The notes below the pieces were generated by a model. That model searched no databases. It was given only the letters and a program-made list of their open reading frames with translations, and had not been told where the DNA came from. Shown piece after piece: positions 1 to 7,786 of a stretch of 53,619 nt of DNA. The position numbers and the translations under genes are program-made. Within the stretch, counting starts at the first letter, position 1; each line of letters begins with the position of its first letter. This stretch comes from Ignavibacteriota bacterium (lineage in GTDB: Bacteria > Bacteroidota > Ignavibacteria > Palsa-1295), in contig PLYO01000024.1 in assembly GCA_003151825.1 (NCBI GenBank), positions 40,622 through 94,240 on the forward strand. Reading direction: 5' to 3'.

Positions 1-37
1 TGCACAATGAAATCAAATGGCGCCTGAGGGTCGATCG

Positions 38-140
38 AAAAGTCCTGGGCGGGTATACCCTTAGCTTGGGGGACATCGATCACCGGAGTTCCTTGAAAAT
101 TTATTGTGGCCTGTTATAGTGTACTCTAAGCAGGACTTTT
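38..140 (+). ncRNA. Candidate structured RNA, 6S-like
   Basis: A perfect 10-bp terminal stem, AAAAGTCCTG at 38-47 and CAGGACTTTT at 131-140, encloses about 103 nt. Inside it, CTTAG (60-64) can pair with CTAAG (126-130), leaving a one-sided bulge at 48-59. GGGGGAC (68-74) can pair with GTTCCTT (88-94) using three G-U pairs, which favours the plus strand as the RNA strand. A long hairpin with a bulged middle and about 100-110 nt fits 6S-type RNAs of Bacteroidetes, and the terminal stem resembles that of Bacillus 6S RNA. This is a fold judged by eye. No promoter or terminator was identified, so it could be another structured RNA or a chance inverted repeat. Confidence 0.35.
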
Positions 141-272
141 ACCCCATGGAGGCAACGTAAGGCGCAATTGGCCTGAAAACGAGGGGGTGGTCGGGAACTC
201 AGCAAGAAAAAAAATCGGCACCTATTTCTTAGAGAACAGGGAAAGTAAGAAATAAGAAGTAAGAGTTTTTGG
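141..272. other. Spacer without a recognisable gene
   Basis: No convincing reading frame is visible here. The stretch holds an A-run near 206-213 and a short heptamer array at 243-263. It may contain part of the leader of the downstream rplJ transcript, but I could not fold a confident L10-type leader in it. Confidence 0.4.
243..263. repeat. Heptamer tandem array, 3 units
   Basis: Three consecutive 7-mers, AAGTAAG, AAATAAG and AAGTAAG. The same unit family occurs in longer arrays at 32969-32996 and, in complement, at 33011-33066. Confidence 0.6.
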
Positions 273-488
273 GATCGCATTGTAAAAAGAACTATCTTTA
301 GCTTCAGTGGGTTTACGGCCCGCTATTTGGCTTTGGGCGGATGAGCAGGGGGTCTGCTCGTCAAGTCCGGCGGGGAGCACGATTTCAGTTATTACGGGCT
401 GAAATACCTCGCAATAATGGCTTACTTGGAGAGCTTCAAACTTCAGGCGGGCAACAATGCTGCCAAAGGCAAAAAAGCTACGGACTAA
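273..488 (+). pseudogene. Possible decayed 3' end of a protein gene
   Basis: In one frame, codons 345-485 read as a protein-like C-terminus of 47 residues rich in aromatic and hydrophobic positions, including the segment HDFSYYGLKYLAIMAYLESF, and end at TAA 486-488. The same frame is open upstream from about 249 and interrupted by a single TGA at 342-344. No start codon or upstream body is present, so this would be a remnant. I do not recognise the family. It sits where rplA would be expected in a standard rplK-rplA-rplJ-rplL order, but it does not look like L1. It could also be a chance open stretch. Confidence 0.25.
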
Positions 489-504
489 AGTCCGTGCTAC
501 ACCA
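470..504. repeat. Short palindromic repeat before rplJ
   Basis: ACGGACT at 480-486 and AGTCCGT at 488-494 form a 7-bp inverted repeat around one base, just upstream of the rplJ start codon. The surrounding text, GCTACGGACTAAAGTCCGTG, has the look of a dispersed repeat. It could also fold in the rplJ leader. Confidence 0.45.
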
Positions 505-512
505 TACTATAA

Positions 513-1046
513 ATGACACGCGAAGAAAAAGCGAGTTCCGTAGCGGAACTCCGGGAAGTAATCGACCGATCGACCGGCATGTACTTCACCGACTTCGAAG
601 GAATGACCGTCGAGCAGACGACCCGTCTGCGAAACGATCTCCGCAAAGCGGGGCTAACCTTCAAAGTCGCGAAGAACACGCTGCTCAAACGGGCGCTCGA
701 CGATGCAGGACGGATGTCCGACCCACTACGGGCGGCGCTTGTCCGTCAGACGGGCGTAGCGTTTGGGTTCGACGATCCGGTCGCTCCGGCGCGGATACTT
801 CGTGATTTTATTGAGAAAAACCAGGATAAGCCGGCCCTCAAGCTTGCTTATGTCGAGGGACAAACGTACCCCGGCAAGGATCTCAAGAAAGTCGCGGCGT
901 TACCGACGAAGAAGGAAGTGATCTCCAGCATTTTGGGCAGCTTGAATGCTCCGATACAGGGCATCGTCGGCGTTTTGGGCGCATTGCAGCGAGATATTGT
1001 CTATCTCGTCGATGCAATCGAAAAGAAGAAAGCAGAAACCGTCTGA
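513..1046 (+). CDS. rplJ: 50S ribosomal protein L10
   Basis: L10 forms the base of the ribosomal stalk, anchoring L7/L12 dimers to 23S rRNA so that translation factors can bind. The 177-residue product has the family layout: an N-terminal globular domain containing the SSVAELREVIDRSTGMYFTDFEGMTVEQ and FKVAKNTLLKRAL segments, then a C-terminal helix that binds L7/L12. Length is normal. ATG 513 is the only start that gives the usual N-terminus; no Shine-Dalgarno is visible. rplL follows after 188 bp, but rplK and rplA are missing upstream. The TGA stop lies inside a copy of a dispersed repeat (see 1041-1066). Confidence 0.97.
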   Translation: MTREEKASSVAELREVIDRSTGMYFTDFEGMTVEQTTRLRNDLRKAGLTFKVAKNTLLKRALDDAGRMSDPLRAALVRQTGVAFGFDDPVAPARILRDFIEKNQDKPALKLAYVEGQTYPGKDLKKVAALPTKKEVISSILGSLNAPIQGIVGVLGALQRDIVYLVDAIEKKKAETV

Positions 1047-1066
1047 ACCGGGATTTATGGGATTTT
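1041..1066. repeat. Dispersed repeat copy overlapping rplJ stop
   Basis: The text GTCTGAACCGGGATTTATGG and the following GATTT nearly match 53593-53619 at the other end of the window. The TGA that terminates rplJ is part of the repeat. I recall similar elements in Bacteroidetes genomes. Confidence 0.6.
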
Positions 1067-1078
1067 TTAGATAATTTA

Positions 1079-1160
1079 ACTGTCATTCCCGCGAAAGCGG
1101 GAATCCAGCGGATTATCGAAGGTACAAGTTATGGATTCCCGCTTTCGCGGGAATGACAGT
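1079..1160. repeat. Dispersed inverted-repeat element (GTCATTCCCGCG family)
   Basis: A 27-bp arm at 1081-1107, beginning TGTCATTCCCGCGAAAGCGG, is repeated in inverse at 1132-1158, separated by 24 bp. Each arm is itself a hairpin (CCCGC TTTCG CGGG). It occupies the rplJ-rplL spacer and could attenuate or stabilise the transcript. Relatives lie at 22167, 29338 and 31960. Confidence 0.85.
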
Positions 1161-1234
1161 GACCCAATCTTCTGAATCTCTTAAAATCATAGTTCTGACA
1201 ATAATTTTTAACCACTTAAAACCGTAATACAACC

Positions 1235-1618
1235 ATGGCAGATATTAATGCAATCGTAGATCAGATCAGCGCGCTGACGCTTGGCGAGGCCGCCGATCTC
1301 AAAAAAGCACTCGAAGAGAAATTCGGCGTAACGGCTTCGGCCCCGATGATGATGGGCATGATGCCGGCCGCCGGTGGCGCGGCTCCTGCCGCAGCCGTCG
1401 AAGAGAAGACGGAGTTCGATGTCATTCTCGTCGAAGGTGGCGCATCGAAGATCAACGTCATCAAGGCTGTACGCGAAGCAACCGGTCTGGGCCTGAAAGA
1501 GGCGAAGGACTTGGTCGATGGCGCGCCGAAGCCCGTCAAGGAAGGCATTGGCAAGGCCGATGCGGAAGCTTTGAAAAAGAAGCTCGAGGACGCCGGCGCG
1601 AAAGTCGAGCTGAAATAA
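1235..1618 (+). CDS. rplL: 50S ribosomal protein L7/L12
   Basis: L7/L12 is the mobile stalk protein that recruits and stimulates the translational GTPases EF-Tu, EF-G, IF2 and RF3. All family parts are visible in 127 residues: N-terminal dimerisation helices (residues 1-33), a flexible Ala/Gly/Met hinge (about 36-55, with the run MMMGMM), and the C-terminal factor-binding domain with [22 protein letters not shown] and [20 protein letters not shown]. It should be cotranscribed with rplJ. The rpoB-rpoC genes that normally follow are absent; a hairpin follows instead. Confidence 0.98.
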   Translation: MADINAIVDQISALTLGEAADLKKALEEKFGVTASAPMMMGMMPAAGGAAPAAAVEEKTEFDVILVEGGASKINVIKAVREATGLGLKEAKDLVDGAPKPVKEGIGKADAEALKKKLEDAGAKVELK

Positions 1619-1653
1619 TTACTTTCAATTCGAAGTTATTGATATTCCGTTCG

Positions 1654-1684
1654 TGGGAACCTCGGCTCTACGCCGAGGTTCCCA
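1654..1684. terminator. Strong hairpin after rplL
   Basis: A 13-bp perfect stem (TGGGAACCTCGGC with GCCGAGGTTCCCA) around the loop TCTAC lies 36 bp past the rplL stop. No T-run follows immediately, so it may be a dispersed palindrome acting as a 3' end stabiliser rather than a classical intrinsic terminator. Confidence 0.5.
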
Positions 1685-1770
1685 TAAGTCGGAACCTATA
1701 AAATTTTAAACCGGAGACTCTGCGTAAGCCCTTTTTGGTAATGGCTCGGCAGACATCCTCCAAAATTAAC

Positions 1771-1801
1771 CACCCCCTGCCCCCTCCTTGAAAAGGAGGG
1801 G
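1771..1801. repeat. CCCCTCCTT palindrome before rpsP
   Basis: CCCCTCCTT (1781-1789) and AAGGAGGGG (1793-1801) form a 9-bp hairpin with a GAA loop, preceded by CACCCCCTGC. The same family is found inside the genes at 11436 and 13232. It sits 31 bp before the rpsP start. Confidence 0.7.
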
Positions 1802-1832
1802 AAATAAGGGAATAAAATTAACTGTAAGAACC

Positions 1833-2405
1833 ATGGTAAAACTGAGATTAGCACGTCAGGGACGCAAGAAAGTCCCGATTTACAAGATTGTCGCCACCGA
1901 TAGCCGCTCGCGGCGCGATGGGCGCTACCTCGAATCGCTGGGGCAATATCGGCCTTCGAACGAACCGGGGCAGAAAGTCCAGATCAAGGAAGATCGCGCA
2001 CTCTATTGGCTCGGAGTCGGCGCGCAGCCATCGGATACCGTCCGCTCACTACTTTCCGGCGAGGGAATTCTTCTGAAATGGCATTTGGAGAAAAAGAAGA
2101 TCGAGCCTGCTCGCGCAAGCGAAATTTTCATCACCTGGAAAGCAAAGCGCGACGAAAAACTTGCCGCGCACATTGACGCCAAGCAAGCGGCGATCAATGC
2201 GCGCGAAGAAGCAAAGCGGAAAGCCGCTCAGAAGAAAATTGCCGATGCAATAGCGGCAGAAGCTGCACAGGCCGAGGCATCTGCGGCTGCGGAAGTAGCC
2301 GCATCTGCCGAAGCAGCCGCGTCCGCCGAAGTTGCACCATCCGAAGCGCCCCAGACGGTTGAAGAACCAGCCGCTGTAGCGGAGGCGCCAGCCGTCGAAG
2401 GATAA
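1833..2405 (+). CDS. rpsP: 30S ribosomal protein S16
   Basis: S16 binds 16S rRNA early in small-subunit assembly. The first 80 or so residues match the family (MVKLRLARQGRKKVPIYKIV, DSRSRRDGRYLESLGQYRP, DRALYWLGVGAQPSDTVRSLL). The rest, about 110 residues, is a Lys- then Ala/Glu-rich tail of the kind seen in Bacteroidetes S16. ATG 1833 was chosen because it gives the canonical MVKLRL start; a further upstream ATG at 1788 lies in a palindromic repeat and adds an unconserved tail. trmD and rplS, usual operon partners, are not in the window, and rimM is 3 kb away at 5461. Confidence 0.96.
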   Translation: MVKLRLARQGRKKVPIYKIVATDSRSRRDGRYLESLGQYRPSNEPGQKVQIKEDRALYWLGVGAQPSDTVRSLLSGEGILLKWHLEKKKIEPARASEIFITWKAKRDEKLAAHIDAKQAAINAREEAKRKAAQKKIADAIAAEAAQAEASAAAEVAASAEAAASAEVAPSEAPQTVEEPAAVAEAPAVEG

Positions 2406-2426
2406 CCCTTTCTTTACTCCCATGCC

Positions 2427-3809
2427 ATGGATGAAATCGTCGATTTTCTCCAGAGCGTACCTGATCTGAGCGCTGTTCCACGCGAGCAGCTGGAATGGCT
2501 CGTCCGTGAATCTGAAATTATCTCCTATGAGCCGGGCATTATAAACCGGCCCGGAGATGTATTCGACTATTTGATCTTAGTCCTCGAAGGCAAGATCGAG
2601 GTATATGCGTTTCAGAATGGGCAGAAGAAAACTCAAATGACAAACTCGCGCGGTGCGATGACCGGCCTCATTCCCTTTTCTCGCATGAAATCATCGCCGG
2701 TCTTTACCGAAGCGATCGGACCGGTAAAAACGCTCTCGTTGCACCGCTCCAAATTTCCCAGCCTCATTGCGCATAATTATGAGTTGACCGAGGTGCTGGT
2801 TCACTCGATGGTCGACCGAGTCCGGCTGTTCACAACGAATCATTTTCAGAATGAGAAACTAATGTCGCTCGGCAAACTCTCAGCCGGCATTTCACATGAA
2901 TTGAATAACCCCGCCGCCGCGGTGCTCCGAAGTGCGGAGGATCTAAAAAGGGTTGTTGGTACCTTCGCCGCAAGTCTCCAGGTGATTGCTCCTCTTCAGC
3001 CAACACCTCAAGAGATCGAGAGTTTAGTTGGAGTTGTCCAGAAAGCCTTGCATAATGGATTCGAACGAATTCCACTCCTCGAGCGTAAACGGCGCGAGAA
3101 TGAATTGTCGGATTGGCTTGGCAATAACAATGTCGAAACAGATTGCGAAGTAACATTCGCAGATTCCGGAATTAGTACTGACGATCTCGAACGTCTCAAG
3201 CAATCTGTTTCTGAAAACGTATTTCATCCCTTTATCAATTGGCTTGCGGCGCGGCTTCAGACGGAGAAAGCTATCGATGAGATTGCAGCATCCTCGCGGC
3301 GGATTTCGGAGTTGGTACAATCGGTCAAGAGCTATACACGGATGGATCAGGCGCAGGCGATGGACTCGGTGTGTATCAATGAGGGCATCCGAAATACGAT
3401 CACGATGCTCGAATATAAAGCGCGCCGGCATAGCGTAGTAATTAATGCCGATCTCGAAAGCGATCTTTCATACATACTCGGCTTCCCCGGCGAATTAAAT
3501 CAAATCTGGACCAATATCATCGACAATGCGATCGATGCGATGAAGGATGGAGGCGAACTGACCGTGAAGACGCTCTCGATGCCAGATCATGTTGTCTTTA
3601 ATGTCATTGATAATGGGCCGGGAATAGCTCCCGAAAATCTCGAACGTATTTTCGATCCGTTCTTTACTACGAAAGATGTTGGCGAAGGCACGGGTGTGGG
3701 TCTCGATCTTGTGCAAAAAGTCGTGCAGCAGCATCATGGGAAGATCGAGGTGAATTCTCGACCGGGTCGCACGGAGTTCAGCATTGCGTTTCCAATAGTC
3801 TCGATATGA
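2427..3809 (+). CDS. Histidine kinase with cyclic-nucleotide-binding-like domain
   Basis: The product (460 aa) should autophosphorylate in response to a ligand or redox cue and pass phosphate to a receiver domain. Residues 1-125 resemble the CRP/cNMP-binding fold ([19 protein letters not shown], then [13 protein letters not shown]). The H-box is [16 protein letters not shown] with His157. The ATP-binding part shows the N box [10 protein letters not shown] and the G boxes [22 protein letters not shown] and GTGVGLDLV. No membrane segment is seen, so it is cytoplasmic. It overlaps the next gene by ATGA (3806-3809); that gene starts with a receiver domain, so the two form a two-component pair. 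Which ligand it binds cannot be read from the sequence. Confidence 0.9.
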   Translation: MDEIVDFLQSVPDLSAVPREQLEWLVRESEIISYEPGIINRPGDVFDYLILVLEGKIEVYAFQNGQKKTQMTNSRGAMTGLIPFSRMKSSPVFTEAIGPVKTLSLHRSKFPSLIAHNYELTEVLVHSMVDRVRLFTTNHFQNEKLMSLGKLSAGISHELNNPAAAVLRSAEDLKRVVGTFAASLQVIAPLQPTPQEIESLVGVVQKALHNGFERIPLLERKRRENELSDWLGNNNVETDCEVTFADSGISTDDLERLKQSVSENVFHPFINWLAARLQTEKAIDEIAASSRRISELVQSVKSYTRMDQAQAMDSVCINEGIRNTITMLEYKARRHSVVINADLESDLSYILGFPGELNQIWTNIIDNAIDAMKDGGELTVKTLSMPDHVVFNVIDNGPGIAPENLERIFDPFFTTKDVGEGTGVGLDLVQKVVQQHHGKIEVNSRPGRTEFSIAFPIVSI

Positions 3810-5464
3810 AACTCCCCATCATATTTCTTATAGATGATGACCCGCAAGTGCTACGGGCCCTTGCGAGAGACGTACGGCAAAAATTCAAGAAGGAATGCCA
3901 AATTCTCAGCACGGAAGACCCGCAAGAGGCGCTTGCCAGCCTGAAGGAATTGAAACGGACTGGTGAAGAGGTCGCGCTTTTTATTTCTGACCAAAGAATG
4001 CCGCGCATGACGGGCGTCGAGTTTCTCGAACGATCGAAGGAATTTTTTCCCGAAGCAAAGCGGATGCTGCTGACAGCTTATTCCGACATCGATACCGCCA
4101 TCCGTGCCATTAATGACACCGATCTCGATTATTACCTGCTCAAGCCGTGGGACCCACCCGAAGAAAAACTTTTTCCGGTCATAGACGAGATGTTGGGCGA
4201 TTGGCAATCGAATTACAAGCCAGAGTTTGACGGCATTCGTCTTTTGGGTTATCAATTTTCTCCCAAGTCGCACGCGATTAAGGAGTTCCTCGCCGGGCAT
4301 CTAATTCCCTACCAATGGATCGATGTCGAGAGTCATCCGAAGGCCGCAGAGCTGATGGAACTTAACGCAATCGCCGCGGCCTCGCTGCCCGCGCTCATCT
4401 TCGAAGACGGCACGTTAGCGGTCGATATGGAGATTCGCTCGATCGCAGAAAAACTCGGGCTTCGGCCAACCGCGAGTTCGAATATGTACGATGTTGTCAT
4501 CATCGGAGCTGGACCGGCTGGGCTTGCGGCGGCGGTGTATGCAGGCTCGGAGGGATTAAAGACGCTGCTCGTCGAAAAACATTCGCCGGGCGGACAAGCC
4601 GGGACAAGTTCTCGCATTGAAAATTATCTTGGGTTCCCTAAAGGAGTCAGCGGCTCAGAACTTACGCGGCGCGCGATCACGCAAGCGACTCGGTTTGGGA
4701 TTGAATTCCTTTCGCCGCAGGAAGCGCTTGCCGTTTCTTCGGCGGCTTCATACAAGACCGTTCATCTCGCGGATGGCACGGAAATTCATTCGCGCAGCAT
4801 CATCATCACAACGGGAGTCGCCTACCGCAAGCTTGAAACCAAAGGCATCGCCGAGCTTACTGGCGCGGGCGTTTATTATGGCGCGGCGACCATCGAGGCG
4901 CTGCAGACACGCGGCAAGCAGGCCTATGTTATCGGCGGCGGCAATTCGGCGGGTCAAGCCGCGCTGCACCTTGCAAAATTCGCGGAACGCGTGCATATTG
5001 TCATTCGCAAAATAGATTTGACGGGAACCATGTCCTCCTATTTAGTCGATCAGATTACAAAAACGCAAAACGTGAGCGTGCTGCCCGAGACCGAAGTCAT
5101 CGAAGCAATCGGCACGAATCATCTCGAAAAATTAGTGATGCGAATGCATGCTGGCGATGAATGCACGGTAGCAGCCGACGCGCTCTTTATTTTGATCGGT
5201 GCGCGACCCTATACCGATTGGGTCAAAGCAGACATAATGAAAGACGAACGCGGTTTTATCGTTACCGGACGCGATCTTCTTTTGCGCGAAAATTTCAAAG
5301 ACGGGTGGCCGATGAAGCGCGATCCCTATTTGCTCGAAACATGCAGCCCTGGAATTTTCGCAGCAGGCGACGTTCGCTCCGGGGCAATGAACCGTGTTGC
5401 CAGCGCCGTCGGCGAAGGCGCGATGGCCGTTAGTTTCGTTCACCAATATTTGGCGGAAGTGTGA
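3806..5464 (+). CDS. Response regulator fused to thioredoxin-reductase-like flavoprotein
   Basis: Three domains are visible in 552 aa. Residues 1-125 are a receiver (acidic pocket D10-D12, phosphoacceptor D62, T90, K113). Residues about 140-215 look like a thioredoxin/glutaredoxin fold, but the usual CPxC site is replaced by FSPKSH (about 151-156). Residues 228-552 match thioredoxin reductase, with an FAD motif GAGPAG (234-239), an NAD(P)H motif GGGNSAG (377-383) and a C-terminal FAD motif FAAGDVR. The CxxC redox pair of true TrxR is absent: the site reads YYGAATIEA (357-365). It is therefore probably a phosphorylation-controlled NAD(P)H-flavin sensor or oxidoreductase rather than a disulfide reductase. 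It overlaps both neighbours by 4 nt. Confidence 0.9.
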   Translation: MKLPIIFLIDDDPQVLRALARDVRQKFKKECQILSTEDPQEALASLKELKRTGEEVALFISDQRMPRMTGVEFLERSKEFFPEAKRMLLTAYSDIDTAIRAINDTDLDYYLLKPWDPPEEKLFPVIDEMLGDWQSNYKPEFDGIRLLGYQFSPKSHAIKEFLAGHLIPYQWIDVESHPKAAELMELNAIAAASLPALIFEDGTLAVDMEIRSIAEKLGLRPTASSNMYDVVIIGAGPAGLAAAVYAGSEGLKTLLVEKHSPGGQAGTSSRIENYLGFPKGVSGSELTRRAITQATRFGIEFLSPQEALAVSSAASYKTVHLADGTEIHSRSIIITTGVAYRKLETKGIAELTGAGVYYGAATIEALQTRGKQAYVIGGGNSAGQAALHLAKFAERVHIVIRKIDLTGTMSSYLVDQITKTQNVSVLPETEVIEAIGTNHLEKLVMRMHAGDECTVAADALFILIGARPYTDWVKADIMKDERGFIVTGRDLLLRENFKDGWPMKRDPYLLETCSPGIFAAGDVRSGAMNRVASAVGEGAMAVSFVHQYLAEV

Positions 5465-5982
5465 GCGAAGAACTTGTTCTCATTGCACGCATCGGGAAGC
5501 CGCATGGCATTCGTGGCGAAGTTTCGATCCAAAGCTTTTCTCACGATGACCGGCGCTTTCAAAAGCTCAAGCAGGTCTTGCTCCGAATGCCTTCGGGTGA
5601 AATCGCAGCGCATGCGATAAGCTCCGTCCGCCTTCTCCCCACGGGAATTCTCCTAAAGTTCAAAGGCATCGAAGACCGCGATGCTGCCGAAACCCTCCGA
5701 AATGCTGAGATTTTAATTCCCGAAAGCGAACGACCCAAGCTTCCAAAAGGCCGAGCGTATTATGATGAAGTTATCGGAATGATCGTCGTCGATGATGAGA
5801 CGAGCGAAGCAATCGGCAAGGTCATCAATGTGCTCGACATGCCTGCTGGCGACGTCTTCGTGCTTGATCTGAATGGCACCGAACACCTTGTTACCAATGC
5901 CGGCGGCGAGGTCCGCAACGTCGATGTTTCAAAGAACGAGATGCGCGTTAGTCTGCTCGAAACCTATGGCGCTTCGAAATAA
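5461..5982 (+). CDS. rimM: Ribosome maturation factor RimM
   Basis: RimM binds S19 and helps 30S head maturation. The 173-aa product starts LVLIARIGKPHGIRGEVSIQ, the diagnostic N-terminus, and carries the PRC-barrel part with YYDEVIGMIVVDDE and GEVRNVDVSKNEMRV. It starts at GTG 5461, overlapping the TGA of the preceding flavoprotein gene, so translation is probably coupled. In most bacteria rimM sits directly after rpsP and before trmD; here two signalling genes separate it from rpsP and trmD is missing. It converges on the next gene with only 3 bp between the stops. Confidence 0.95.
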   Translation: MSEELVLIARIGKPHGIRGEVSIQSFSHDDRRFQKLKQVLLRMPSGEIAAHAISSVRLLPTGILLKFKGIEDRDAAETLRNAEILIPESERPKLPKGRAYYDEVIGMIVVDDETSEAIGKVINVLDMPAGDVFVLDLNGTEHLVTNAGGEVRNVDVSKNEMRVSLLETYGASK

Positions 5983-5985
5983 AAC

Positions 5986-6351
5986 TTACAATGCCGCGCC
6001 GTTCGTCGTGGGTGCTGCAATATCAGAAGTTGCCGAGCGCTTCTTGCGCATTCCGGCCATAATGCCGAGGGGAACGATTACGCAATAGCCAAGCAGGAGC
6101 AGAATGGGGCTGACGGTCAGCGCCATGTCGCTCATCGTCGGGCTGAAATACATGACGAGATAACCAAGCACGATCACTCCAATTCCGATCAAAATAATCC
6201 GGATGTTCTTCGCATCGAACGGCATTTGAAATGGACGGACGGGAGCGTTTTCATTTTTCTTTGCGCGGGCGCGGCCCGGCAGCGGGCGGCCTGGCGTTTG
6301 ACGCGGAGTTGGACGAACCGGACGAATGGGGGTTGCAGTCTGTTGAGCCAT
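5986..6351 (-). CDS. DUF3098-like small membrane protein
   Basis: A 121-aa protein with a Pro/Arg-rich cytoplasmic N-terminus (about 1-45) followed by two hydrophobic segments (about 50-70 and 78-100) and a short basic tail. The stretch PFDAKNIRIILIGIGVIVLG, followed by a second helix beginning after a polar turn, resembles DUF3098 proteins of Bacteroidetes, which are of unknown function. It is convergent with rimM. There are no catalytic residues to suggest an activity. Confidence 0.7.
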   Translation of the reverse strand: MAQQTATPIRPVRPTPRQTPGRPLPGRARAKKNENAPVRPFQMPFDAKNIRIILIGIGVIVLGYLVMYFSPTMSDMALTVSPILLLLGYCVIVPLGIMAGMRKKRSATSDIAAPTTNGAAL

Positions 6352-6409
6352 AATTTCTAAAATCTTAGGAATGAGCTAACTTCATAGAAGTTTCTCTCGT
6401 TCCACTGTT

Positions 6410-6949
6410 CTACTTGATTGTCGCATTCACCCCTCCGTTCGCGATCGTAACCGTCTGGGGGCCGTTTCCGCTTTGCAGCGTAAGGGTGCCGTTGAACGTG
6501 CCCTGAATGGAGGTTGCCGTAAGGGTGGTAATGACAACGGTTCCAACCGAATTCGTACCCGGCGTGGTTGGCGTAGAATACTTCACGTTGTTTCCAGAAG
6601 TATCGACATAGGAATAGAACATTACTATATAGCTCAAGGGATTGCTTAAGCTTGCCACGGTTCCGACATTGTAAGTCCCGGTGCTCGTAATGTTCCCTAA
6701 GATGAAGCCGGCCCCAAAGGCCGTTTTGCTCGCGGTGGATACTCCCGCGCCCGCTACGCCAACACCTTTGATTCCGTAGATCGTCGTATCGGCGCCGTAT
6801 GCCGTCAACGACGTGTCCGTTGTGCCGGTAACCGTGAAGATCATCGTGTTGGGCGTTGTGGGAATTGCGCTTGTACTGGTCGGAGAAGTGCTGGTTTTGC
6901 AGGATCCTAAAATTCCCGCTAAAAGAAAGATCGCTATCTGTTTTTTCAT
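6410..6949 (-). CDS. Small secreted lipoprotein, unknown function
   Basis: The 179-aa product begins with a typical lipoprotein signal peptide, MKKQIAIFLLAGILGSC, with the acylated Cys at residue 17. The mature part is Thr/Ser/Gly-rich and beta-strand-like with no recognised domain. The start was set at ATG 6949 because it gives a proper signal peptide; an upstream ATG at 6988 adds 13 residues lying over a putative promoter. I do not recognise the family beyond small Bacteroidetes surface lipoproteins. Confidence 0.75.
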   Translation of the reverse strand: MKKQIAIFLLAGILGSCKTSTSPTSTSAIPTTPNTMIFTVTGTTDTSLTAYGADTTIYGIKGVGVAGAGVSTASKTAFGAGFILGNITSTGTYNVGTVASLSNPLSYIVMFYSYVDTSGNNVKYSTPTTPGTNSVGTVVITTLTATSIQGTFNGTLTLQSGNGPQTVTIANGGVNATIK

Positions 6950-6960
6950 CTTTACCGTAA

Positions 6961-6989
6961 GAAAATTATTAAAAAGGAAGTTCCACAAA
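6961..6989 (-). promoter_or_regulatory. Candidate Bacteroidetes-type promoter
   Basis: On the minus strand TTTG (6989-6986), 17 bp, then TAATTTTC (6968-6961) resembles the Bacteroidetes -33/-7 pattern TTTG and TAnnTTTG. It lies only about 12 bp before the lipoprotein start at 6949, so any leader would be very short. Judged by eye. Confidence 0.25.
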
Positions 6990-7027
6990 GTTACGAAATT
7001 ATTACGTTCATGTTAATCAAAATACTC

Positions 7028-7720
7028 TCACTTTAATTCTCCACTTTCCAAATGTATCGTCCGGTCGGCTTGCCGAGCGAGATCGAGATTATGCGTCGCG
7101 ATCAAAAATGTTTGATTATGCTTCCGCGAAAGATTAGTTATGAGATTGAAAAGAATGTCGCTGTTATGCGAATCGAGATTCCCGGTGGGTTCATCGGCAA
7201 GAATAATGGCCGGAGACATCATAAACGCCCTCGCAACAGCAACCCGCTGCGATTCCCCGCCGGAAAGCATCGAAGGACGGTGATCGAGCCGCTCGGAAAG
7301 CCCGGCGTCGCCGAGCAGCTCCGCCGCGCGCCCGCGTGCCTCCTCGAACGGCTGGCCTGAAATCATGGCGGGCATCGCAACATTTTCCAGCGCAGTGAAT
7401 TCGGGAAGTAAATGATGGAACTGAAAAATAAATCCGATTCTCCGGTTTCGGAACGCGCTTAGTTCGATGTCCTTCATTGCCGCGACGTTTTTTCCCTCGA
7501 TCGTTACCTCACCCGCGCTGGGCTTATCGAGCGTGCCGAGCAAATGCAGCAGCGTGCTCTTGCCCGAACCGGATGGCCCAATGAGCGCCACGATTTCACC
7601 CGCGCGAAGTTCGAACGTGAGATCCCGAAATACCTCGACATCCGCCCTCCCCGCGATGGGAAAACGCTTCGAAAGATTTCGTGCTTCAAGAATAGTTTGT
7701 CCCAAGATTAGAAGAAACAC
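7028..7720 (-). CDS. ABC transporter ATPase, LolD/MacB type
   Basis: A cytoplasmic ATPase of the lipoprotein-release (LolD) or MacB-like family, 230 aa. Motifs in order are Walker A GPSGSGKST, Q-loop IFQFHHLLPEFTALENV, signature LSGGESQRVAVARA, Walker B IILADEPTGNLD and the H-loop ATHNLDLA. The phrase HHLLPEFTALENVAMP is close to LolD. No LolC/E permease lies next to it, so its partner must be elsewhere. It is flanked on the same strand by an OmpA-family gene and a lipoprotein gene, in keeping with an envelope role. The lolD name is a likely but unproven assignment. Confidence 0.88.
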   Translation of the reverse strand: MFLLILGQTILEARNLSKRFPIAGRADVEVFRDLTFELRAGEIVALIGPSGSGKSTLLHLLGTLDKPSAGEVTIEGKNVAAMKDIELSAFRNRRIGFIFQFHHLLPEFTALENVAMPAMISGQPFEEARGRAAELLGDAGLSERLDHRPSMLSGGESQRVAVARAFMMSPAIILADEPTGNLDSHNSDILFNLITNLSRKHNQTFLIATHNLDLARQADRTIHLESGELK

Positions 7721-7786
7721 CTCGCCGCAGCTTACGGGTTGCGTTGCTGCATAGGTATTTTGCTGGAACCGTCTCTAAACCGCTAT

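Noticed and set aside
1..340. RNase P RNA or tmRNA before rplJ
   Set aside because: GAAAAGTCCTGGGC recalls the RNase P core, but the second conserved block and the rest of the fold are missing, and no tag-coding or CCA-ended tmRNA features are present.
341..512. L10 leader riboregulator
   Set aside because: I could not find a pair of stems with a kink-turn in the expected place; the sequence reads better as a coding remnant plus palindrome.
341..805. A 154-residue open frame starting at 341 on the plus strand
   Set aside because: It overlaps rplJ in another frame and has the Arg-rich, low-complexity look of a shadow frame.
3806..5464. True thioredoxin reductase
   Set aside because: The CxxC site is replaced by GAAT-type residues, so disulfide reductase activity is not supported.
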